The notes below the pieces were generated by a model, which did not search any database, was not told where the DNA came from, and saw only the letters and a program-made list of their open reading frames with translations. Source: Flavobacteriaceae bacterium (GTDB lineage: Bacteria; Bacteroidota; Bacteroidia; Flavobacteriales; Flavobacteriaceae). Taken from it: a stretch of DNA of 5,317 bases. The stretch is from the NCBI GenBank assembly GCA_002401385.1, contig NVSY01000008.1:52110-57426 (forward strand), in the 5' to 3' direction. Shown here one piece after another: positions 1 through 4,811 of this stretch. Each line of letters starts with the position of its first letter. Within the stretch, counting starts at the first letter, position 1. The position numbers and the translations under genes were made by a program.

Positions 1-648
1 TTTTTTATTGATACTGCAAATCTTGAGCAAATAAAAGAAGCACAAGCCTTAGGTATTTTGGATGGTGTAACTACCAATCCAACATTAATGGCCAAAGAAG
101 GTATTACTGGACAGCAAAATATTTTGGATCACTATGTGGCCATTTGTAATTTGGTAGATGGTGATGTGAGTGCGGAAGTTATTTCAATTGATTTTGACGG
201 AATGGTGAAGGAAGGAGAAGCATTGGCTGCTTTACATCCTCAGATTGTAGTAAAAATTCCAATGATTAAGGACGGAATAAAAGCAGTGAAATATTTTTCT
301 GATAAAGGAATAAAAACCAACTGTACTTTAATTTTCTCTGCAGGTCAAGCATTGTTAGCTGCCAAAGCAGGAGCTACCTATATGTCTCCTTTTATTGGTC
401 GTTTAGACGATATTTCTACGGACGGTTTAGGATTGATTGCTGAAATTCGCCACATCTATGATGTATATGGATTTGAAACTCAAATTTTAGCTGCTTCTGT
501 ACGTCACACTATGCATATTATGGACTGCGCAAAATTAGGAGCTGATGTTATGACTGGTCCTTTAAAAGCAATTGATGGATTGTTCAAACACCCATTAACT
601 GATAGTGGATTGGCACAGTTTTTAAAAGATGCTCAAAAAGGGAACTAA
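1..648 (+). CDS. tal: Transaldolase, small TalC/FSA-type (5' end cut by window)
   Basis: Class I aldolase-family TIM barrel that moves a dihydroxyacetone unit between sugar phosphates in the cytoplasmic non-oxidative pentose phosphate pathway. The frame is open from base 1 and reads [10 protein letters not shown], so only about two codons (probably Met-Lys) lie outside the window. The full protein would be about 217 aa, the usual length for this short family. Visible motifs are GVTTNPTL near residues 24-31, the Schiff-base lysine in VVKIPM (codon 253-255, about residue 87), the [20 protein letters not shown] strand-helix, and SPFIGRLDD. At the position of E. coli FSA Gln59 this protein has Glu (AEV, about residue 61), the transaldolase-like state, so transaldolase is more likely than true fructose-6-phosphate aldolase activity. 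A TTG at 58 is inside the conserved barrel and is not the start. A strong terminator follows 22 nt after the stop. The family is certain; the exact activity is inferred. Confidence 0.93.
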   Translation, partial: FFIDTANLEQIKEAQALGILDGVTTNPTLMAKEGITGQQNILDHYVAICNLVDGDVSAEVISIDFDGMVKEGEALAALHPQIVVKIPMIKDGIKAVKYFSDKGIKTNCTLIFSAGQALLAAKAGATYMSPFIGRLDDISTDGLGLIAEIRHIYDVYGFETQILAASVRHTMHIMDCAKLGADVMTGPLKAIDGLFKHPLTDSGLAQFLKDAQKGN

Positions 649-670
649 TATTTTTTTCCTTATAAAATAC

Positions 671-702
671 AAACTGCTATTGGAAAAGATAGCAGTTTTT
701 TT
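671..702 (+). terminator. Rho-independent terminator of the transaldolase gene
   Basis: A perfect 10-bp stem is formed by AAACTGCTAT (671-680) and ATAGCAGTTT (689-698), with an 8-nt loop, and the 3' arm runs straight into a T tract ending at 702. It lies just after the transaldolase stop. On the minus strand the same hairpin is followed only by a broken T run, so it would be a weaker stop for the convergent lipoprotein transcript, whose gene ends at 757. Confidence 0.87.
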
Positions 703-756
703 ATGATAAGTTTTTTGTAAAGTTATTTAGTCTTGATTCTCAATCTAAAGTATTTA

Positions 757-1206
757 TTATTTCTTCTCAAAAACAATTTCTTTGTCACTTTTATCTAGTA
801 AAACAAAGCAAAAAGGAGATGTTATGGCCATAGTAGCCATTCCTTCAGGAGTTGATTCTTTTACAAATACTGTCATTTTTTCAGAAGATTCAGTGATATG
901 TTCTACAGAAATACTAAATCCCCCAGTGTTTTTCTCTCCCATAAACAATGCGATAAGCATTTGTTTGTCAAAATCTATTGTTGGGATTTCAAATCCCGGT
1001 TTACGTATTTTATTTATTTGATTATAAATTTTTAAAACTGTATTTTCTTCTTTGATTATCAGGAATTTTGCGATAGGAAAACCTCCTTGTGTTTCTTGAA
1101 TTATTTGTTCGAAATTAACTTTTACAGCTGTGTCTTTTGTACTTGATTTTGTACTAGAGCAATTGCTGATTAAAAAGGCGAATAAGATAAGTGCGGTAAT
1201 TCTCAT
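757..1206 (-). CDS. PrcB-family lipoprotein
   Basis: Small (149 aa) predicted exported lipoprotein. Residues 1-15 form a short hydrophobic signal peptide (ITALILFAFLIS) ending at Cys16 in the lipobox-like ISNC. Asn just before the Cys is a little unusual, but the Ser-rich tail after it (CSSTKSS) is typical of an anchored lipoprotein. The C-terminal half, about residues 80-146, matches the PrcB C-terminal domain pattern: a beta strand, the FMGEKNTGGFSI glycine turn at 88-99, a strand with charged residues, then PEGMATMAITSPF at 120-132 before the last strand. The family is named after PrcB of the Treponema dentilisin protease complex; most bacterial homologues have no known partner, and no protease is adjacent here. 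It is the last gene of the minus-strand run, 48 nt after csaA. The upstream region is A-rich without a clear Shine-Dalgarno. The family is fairly sure; function is unknown. Confidence 0.85.
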   Translation of the reverse strand: MRITALILFAFLISNCSSTKSSTKDTAVKVNFEQIIQETQGGFPIAKFLIIKEENTVLKIYNQINKIRKPGFEIPTIDFDKQMLIALFMGEKNTGGFSISVEHITESSEKMTVFVKESTPEGMATMAITSPFCFVLLDKSDKEIVFEKK

Positions 1207-1220
1207 TTATATTTTTTTAG

Positions 1221-1249
1221 CGAAGATAGTTTTTAATTATAAAGTGCAA
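1221..1249 (-). promoter_or_regulatory. Candidate Bacteroidetes promoter before the PrcB-like gene
   Basis: On the minus strand a TTG (1249-1247) is followed after 18 nt by TATCTTCG (1228-1221), which matches 7 of 8 positions of the Bacteroidetes TAnnTTTG -7 box with acceptable spacing. Transcription would start close to 1215, giving a leader of only about 10 nt before the ATG at 1206. It falls in the 48-nt gap after csaA, so the lipoprotein could be read both from the operon and on its own. This is motif evidence only, in AT-rich DNA. Confidence 0.3.
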
Positions 1250-1254
1250 CCTTT

Positions 1255-1599
1255 TTACAGAACTTGAGTTCCATTTAATGTCGCTGCGTTGGTTTTCAAA
1301 AGGACAATACGTTGTTGATTATCTGCAACTCCAAGCACTAAACATTCACTAAAAAAATTTGCGATTTGCTTGGGCTTAAAGTTTATAACAGCAATAATTT
1401 GTTTGTTTAATAATTGTTTTTTTGTGTACAAATGTGTAATCTGGGCACTTGATTTCTTTATGCCTGACGCTCCAAAATTTATGCTTAGTCGATAGGATGA
1501 TTTATGTGCTTTTGGAAAATCGTCAACCGCTATTATAGTACCAATACGAAGGTCTAATTTTAGGAAATCATCATAAGATATTATCGGTTTTATGTCCAT
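1255..1599 (-). CDS. csaA: CsaA-type tRNA-binding / chaperone-like protein
   Basis: A single OB-fold EMAPII-like tRNA-binding domain protein of 114 aa, close to the usual 110 aa of CsaA. Family hallmarks are in order: FLKLDLRIGTI at 12-22, FPKAHKSSYRL at 28-38 (CsaA normally has FPEAR here), SSAQITHLY at 50-58, LLNKQIIAVINFKPKQIA at 63-80, SECLVLGV at 84-91, and a closing NGTQVL. In Bacillus, CsaA is a cytoplasmic homodimer reported to have secretion-related chaperone activity, and the fold binds tRNA; which role holds here cannot be told from sequence. The ATG at 1597-1599 gives a natural family N-terminus and sits 9 nt after the end of the decayed gene upstream, with only an A-rich stretch (AAAAAAAGAAC) as a ribosome site. 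It probably belongs to the same transcript as the DUF962 gene. Confidence 0.93.
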   Translation of the reverse strand: MDIKPIISYDDFLKLDLRIGTIIAVDDFPKAHKSSYRLSINFGASGIKKSSAQITHLYTKKQLLNKQIIAVINFKPKQIANFFSECLVLGVADNQQRIVLLKTNAATLNGTQVL

Positions 1600-1608
1600 G
1601 TTCTTTTT

Positions 1609-2002
1609 TTAATCTTCTAAAACAATAAAATCAATTCTTAAATTATAGGTTTTATTACACAAGAGTTTTAGCTGATAACGGCCTGTTTTATCGGTATTTT
1701 TTTTAAAACAACCTTATTATTTAAACTGAGTTCGAGGTGTACGTTATGCATTGGTTTGTTATCTCCAGTATCAAATATTACCCCTCGAATGAATTGAAAA
1801 CAATTGTTAACATTCAAATTTACATTTTTAATTACAACTTCATTTATTTCCTTTGACGTCAGTTGTTTTAATACTGCTTTCTTAGGAGTATTACTTTCTA
1901 AAGAATTGAGTTTTAAATTGTTAAGGTTCTTACTTGCAAGTGTTGTTTGTAACTAAACAAAAACAGCAGAAAAATTAATTTTTTGAATATACTTTTTTTT
2001 AT
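1609..2002 (-). pseudogene. Broken secreted protein with carboxypeptidase-regulatory-like domain
   Basis: No intact reading frame spans this 400-bp gap, but three minus-strand pieces join into one sensible protein of about 130 aa. Piece 1 (2002-1952) begins at ATA and reads KKSIFKKLIFLLFLFS, a clear signal peptide. Piece 2 (from 1949) reads LQTTLASKNLNN and continues to GVIFDTGDNKPMHNVHLEL and NNKVVLKK. Piece 3 (from about 1698 to the TAA at 1611-1609) reads NTDKTGRYQLKLLCNKTYNL. Together pieces 2 and 3 give the G-x-I-x-D…P-x-x-x-V-x-L…TDxxGxYxxxLxC pattern of carboxypeptidase-regulatory-like domains common in flavobacterial surface proteins. Piece 1 joins piece 2 if one T is restored near 1952; piece 2 joins piece 3 if one A is restored in the A8 run at 1704-1697. 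The ATA overlaps the stop of the DUF962 gene. Homopolymer sequencing error or slippage could explain the frame breaks but not the lost start. Function of the ancestor is unknown. Confidence 0.75.
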
Positions 2003-2457
2003 AAAAATATTTTTTTAAAAACCCATGCTGGGCCGATCAATAGAAACTGTAAATCTTTAAGAAAAGATGGTTTCTTTCCTTCTAAATGATGTCCATAAAA
2101 TTGTCCGATCCATGCCAAAATAAAAACGATAATTGAAAAGGTGAAAAGGGGGATTTTTTGACTAATATAGTAATTTCCAATAATACAGATGCACGAGAAA
2201 AGTAGCATCTGTAGAAAAATTTTCTTAGACAGCCTTAGGTAAAAAAGGAGGATGGGTAGGAGTAACACTACTGCCCAATTAATATAAAGGGAGTTGTTAA
2301 GTCCTGTTAAATCATTTAAAAAAGTAGTGGGAATACTCATTATGAGACCAATTATGCTAAAAAATATAACGGGTACACAGATATAATGAATTCGTTTATT
2401 AGTGGGGTTTTGATGACTTATGGCATATTCCTCAAACCATTGTTGGGTTGTCCTCAT
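1999..2457 (-). CDS. DUF962 / Mpo1-like membrane protein
   Basis: Polytopic inner-membrane protein of 152 aa in the DUF962 (YGL010w/Mpo1-like) family. Yeast Mpo1 is an Fe(II)-dependent dioxygenase acting in alpha-oxidation of 2-hydroxy fatty acids; bacterial members are largely uncharacterised, so this activity is only a family-based suggestion. Signature parts are the N-terminal QQWFEEYAISHQNPTNKRIH (His15, His24) and the C-terminal FYGHHLEGKKPSFLKDL (His123, His124, Glu126). Between them are four hydrophobic segments at about 25-42, 60-76, 81-98 and 104-122, with a further hydrophobic stretch at 138-147. The start chosen is the ATG at 2455-2457, because the family begins directly with this motif. 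In-frame ATGs at 2520 and 2529 would add a 21-24 residue N-terminus that does not look like a signal or family sequence. It heads the minus-strand run; its TAA (2001-1999) overlaps the ATA of the decayed gene. No convincing promoter was found upstream. Confidence 0.88.
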   Translation of the reverse strand: MRTTQQWFEEYAISHQNPTNKRIHYICVPVIFFSIIGLIMSIPTTFLNDLTGLNNSLYINWAVVLLLPILLFYLRLSKKIFLQMLLFSCICIIGNYYISQKIPLFTFSIIVFILAWIGQFYGHHLEGKKPSFLKDLQFLLIGPAWVFKKIFL

Positions 2458-2511
2458 TAGTAGTTTTTTAGTAGTTATTATCGAAGTATCTTGTAGGTTT
2501 ATTTTTGGGTT

Positions 2512-2531
2512 ATCACACATGTGAATCACAT
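2512..2531. promoter_or_regulatory. Cluster of TCACA/TGTGA half-sites, possible operator
   Basis: Between the divergent DUF962 and GMC genes, ATGTGA (2519-2524) and TCACAT (2526-2531) form a perfect inverted repeat around one base. It overlaps an 8-bp palindrome CACATGTG (2516-2523), and ATCACA occurs twice, 13 nt apart (2512 and 2525). The 1-nt spacer does not fit the standard CRP/FNR 6-nt spacing, so no regulator is named. The arrangement may bind a dimeric repressor or activator or may be chance. Confidence 0.25.
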
Positions 2532-2611
2532 AAATGAATATTAAATATACAATAAAATGTTAGAATAGTTGATTTATAGGTTTATCAGGCATGTATTTTT
2601 ACAAGAATTCC

Positions 2612-2619
2612 TATATTTG
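2612..2619 (+). promoter_or_regulatory. -7 promoter box for the GMC oxidoreductase
   Basis: TATATTTG is a perfect match to the Bacteroidetes -7 consensus TAnnTTTG. Transcription would begin near 2625, leaving an A-rich leader of about 15 nt (CCCAAAAACAAACAA) before the ATG at 2641. No clean TTG -33 element is present at the right distance, which lowers confidence. The box supports the ATG at 2641 as the true start, since the upstream in-frame ATG at 2569 would not be in this transcript. Confidence 0.5.
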
Positions 2620-2640
2620 AGTACTCCCAAAAACAAACAA

Positions 2641-4275
2641 ATGAAATCAAATGTAACGAATGAAATTTATGATTATATAATTGTAGGTTCTGGTTTTGGA
2701 GGAAGTGTATCCGCCATGCGCCTGTCTGAAAAAGGGTATAAAGTATTGGTATTGGAAAAAGGAAAACACTATAAAAATGCCGACTTTCCAAAGACCAATT
2801 GGAATATTAGAAAATACCTCTGGATTCCCATAATCAAGTGTTTTGGATTTCAAAAGCTTTCTTTTTTTAAAAAAGTATTTATTTTAAGTGGAGTTGGTGT
2901 AGGAGGCGGTAGTTTGGTTTATGCCAATACTCATATGAAACCTCCTTCAGAATTTTATACCAATGCTGCATGGAGCAAATTTAAAGATTGGAAAACTGTT
3001 TTGAAACCATTTTATCAAAAGGCCAATTTTATGTTGGGAAGTACTCCTGCTAAGGCAAATTATATAGATGATCAATTGTTGCAGGAGGTGGCCGAAGATA
3101 TGGGCAGAAAAGGTTCTTACACAAAAGTGGATGTTGGGGTGTATTATGGAGATACGAAATCAGAAAAAGATCCCTATTTCAATGGTCACGGTCCATTGAG
3201 AAAAGGGTGTACCGAATGTGCTGGTTGCATGGTTGGTTGTAGAGAAAATGCCAAGAACACCTTAGATAAAAACTATTTATATTTTGCCCAGTTATACGGA
3301 ACAGAGATAAAGGCAGAAACAATGGTAGAAAAAATATGTTTTAATGAATCTGATCAAATTTATACCATAGATACACATCGGAGTACGCGCTATTTTAAAC
3401 AGTACAAAAAACAATACAAGAGCAAAGGGATTATTTTTAGTGGAGGTGTTCTGGGGACTTTAGACTTACTATTTAAACAAAAATATAGTTATAAAACCCT
3501 GACTAAATTATCGGATACTTTAGGAGAGAACCTACGGACCAATTCAGAATCCTTGATAGGAGTTATCAACAAAGATATAAAATTGAATAACGGTGTTGCC
3601 ATTAGTTCTGTGTTTAATCCAGATGATGATACACATATAGAATTGGTAAAATTTCCAAATGGCTCTAGCTCTATGATCAAAATGGCAACTTTGGCTGTAG
3701 ATTCAGATAAACCATGGTTGCGATTGTTAAAATACCCTGTAGAAATACTCAAGCATCCATTGCGGTTTTTACGTATGTTATTTGGAAGTAAACTAGCGGA
3801 AAATTCTATCATTTTATTAGTGATGCAGTCCTTAGACAATGCGTTAAAAATGACTTGGAAAAAAGGTGTTTTTGGGTCTCGTTTGAGTATTCAGGCTAAT
3901 AAAGGCAAATTGGAAGTGCCAGCATACATTCCCATCGGTCAAAAAGTGATGCATAACTACGCCAAAAAAGTAAATGGATTTGGCGCTAATGCCATAACAG
4001 AAATTGGCTTTAATATGAGTAGTACTGCTCATATTATTGGAGGCTGTCCAATGGGAGTGGATGCTTCAAGTGGTGTGGTGGATCAATATTTTAATGTCTT
4101 TAATTATCCAAATATGAAAATTATCGACGCTTCCATTATTCCTTGTAATTTAGGAGTGAATCCTAGCCTAACTATTACTGCTTTGAGTGAATACGCGATG
4201 GGTCAGGTTCTAGAAAAAAGAGGAAACACACATGTTAATTTTGAGGAAATGATTGCTGAGAAACCAATAGTTTAA
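2641..4275 (+). CDS. ChoD-like GMC-family FAD oxidoreductase
   Basis: Flavoenzyme of 544 aa, predicted to oxidise an alcohol group; closest in style to the mycobacterial ChoD cholesterol-oxidase-like branch of the GMC family. The FAD-binding Rossmann start is YDYIIVGSGFGGSVSAMRL (GxGxxG at 16-21), with the acidic end of the second strand at VLVLEKG. A glycine-rich GVGVGGGSLVYAN follows at about 84-96. Next comes a ChoD-type cysteine cluster CTECAGCMVGC at 190-200, leading to ENAKNTLDKNYLYFA. A mid-region ILLVMQSLDN, preceded by a basic/hydrophobic helix (KYPVEILKHPLRFLRMLFG), also resembles ChoD and may touch membranes. The C-terminal catalytic region has AHIIGGCPMG (His464), then IDASIIPCNLGVNPSLTITA (Asn507 in the NPSLT motif). 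The ATG at 2641 is chosen over an in-frame ATG at 2569 because the FAD motif then starts at the usual distance and a -7 box lies between them. No signal peptide, so cytoplasmic or peripheral. Substrate unknown: sterol, hydroxylated lipid or other alcohol are all possible. Its stop overlaps the convergent DinB gene stop. Confidence 0.92.
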   Translation: MKSNVTNEIYDYIIVGSGFGGSVSAMRLSEKGYKVLVLEKGKHYKNADFPKTNWNIRKYLWIPIIKCFGFQKLSFFKKVFILSGVGVGGGSLVYANTHMKPPSEFYTNAAWSKFKDWKTVLKPFYQKANFMLGSTPAKANYIDDQLLQEVAEDMGRKGSYTKVDVGVYYGDTKSEKDPYFNGHGPLRKGCTECAGCMVGCRENAKNTLDKNYLYFAQLYGTEIKAETMVEKICFNESDQIYTIDTHRSTRYFKQYKKQYKSKGIIFSGGVLGTLDLLFKQKYSYKTLTKLSDTLGENLRTNSESLIGVINKDIKLNNGVAISSVFNPDDDTHIELVKFPNGSSSMIKMATLAVDSDKPWLRLLKYPVEILKHPLRFLRMLFGSKLAENSIILLVMQSLDNALKMTWKKGVFGSRLSIQANKGKLEVPAYIPIGQKVMHNYAKKVNGFGANAITEIGFNMSSTAHIIGGCPMGVDASSGVVDQYFNVFNYPNMKIIDASIIPCNLGVNPSLTITALSEYAMGQVLEKRGNTHVNFEEMIAEKPIV

Positions 4276-4811
4276 CTCCAATTTTTTGTTGAGATTAAAT
4301 GCGCTATATGTGCAAAATGATGTTCACAATGCCATGCATAAATCCCTGTGTTTTCTGCTAATGAAACTTGTTCGTTTCCTTCTGGATGGATGAATGTTTT
4401 ATTAAAATCAGCAGTTGTCATCCCTTTTAAAAGAAAGACCCATTTTGCATGCAATGCAAATAAACTATTGATGGAAAGCTGGATTGGCGCTTGGCTCGTG
4501 TCAAAAAGTGCTGCCCATTTTTTTTCGTCATAGGCTTTTATCAATGGAGAGGCTTCTGTTAATGCCCATTTATAGCGTGTATAACTATTGTGATGACTGT
4601 CATAACAATGATGTACAACTTGACGAATTGTCCATCCTCCTTTTCTGTAAACAGTGTCTAATTGTTGGTTGTTCAGATTTTTAGTGAGTTGATACAATTT
4701 TTCTGGAAACTCTTCAATATTTCCAATCCATGCTTTTAATTGTGTTGGACCTATTTTTCTAGGAATATCAGGTTTCCCTATCGGATATCTTAAAAAATCT
4801 AAAGTTGGCAT
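4272..4811 (-). CDS. YfiT/BstA-like DinB-superfamily metal-dependent protein
   Basis: Cytoplasmic four-helix-bundle protein of 179 aa, matching the usual length of Bacillus YfiT-type proteins, annotated as putative metal-dependent hydrolases or, in Firmicutes, bacillithiol S-transferases. Diagnostic stretches are LRYPIGKPDIP at 6-16, LDTVYRKGGWTIRQVVHHCYD at 51-71, SHHNSYTRYKWALTE at 72-86, IKAYDEKKWA at 91-100, and YAWHCEHHFAHIAHL at 158-172. The expected three-His metal site is present: a His of the VVHH pair (67/68), His161 and His165. Whether it uses a thiol cofactor here is unknown; the sequence supports fold and metal site only. Its ATG (4811-4809) shares one base with the stop of the upstream TPR gene (TAATG), so the two are probably translationally coupled. 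It ends tail-to-tail with the GMC gene, the stop codons overlapping at 4272-4275, and no terminator hairpin is visible there. Confidence 0.93.
   Translation of the reverse strand: MPTLDFLRYPIGKPDIPRKIGPTQLKAWIGNIEEFPEKLYQLTKNLNNQQLDTVYRKGGWTIRQVVHHCYDSHHNSYTRYKWALTEASPLIKAYDEKKWAALFDTSQAPIQLSINSLFALHAKWVFLLKGMTTADFNKTFIHPEGNEQVSLAENTGIYAWHCEHHFAHIAHLISTKNWS

Noticed and set aside
727..748. Imperfect hairpin TTAG..TTGA..TCAA.CTAA just after the lipoprotein gene as a minus-strand terminator
   Set aside because: The stem is AT-rich and bulged, and no T run follows on the minus strand.
782..1021. A plus-strand open frame opposite the lipoprotein gene
   Set aside because: It is the antisense shadow of a recognisable PrcB-domain gene and has no domain or signal of its own.
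1772..1803. TTG-N21-AATATTTG on the minus strand as an internal promoter for csaA
   Set aside because: Only 7 of 8 bases match, the leader would be about 170 nt, and the bases are explained by the GVIFDTG coding remnant.
1953..1955. In-frame TAG in the remnant read as a nonsense mutation or recoded codon
   Set aside because: The better explanation is a one-base shift: the neighbouring frame supplies a cleaner signal peptide (KKSIFKKLIFLLFLFS) that runs through this point without a stop.
2458..2529. Longer starts for the DUF962 protein (ATG at 2529 or 2520)
   Set aside because: Family members begin at the QQWFEEY region; the extension is polar and unlike any targeting signal.
2569..2640. A 24-residue N-terminal extension of the GMC oxidoreductase from an upstream in-frame ATG
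   Set aside because: It lies mostly upstream of a perfect -7 box, does not resemble a signal peptide or family sequence, and the FAD motif is correctly placed from the ATG at 2641.
2585..4032. Several minus-strand open frames opposite the GMC gene
   Set aside because: All fall inside the well-recognised GMC coding sequence, are short, and show no family motif.
4348..4684. Two plus-strand open frames opposite the DinB-family gene
   Set aside because: Shadows of a gene with an intact three-histidine metal site; no independent evidence of coding.
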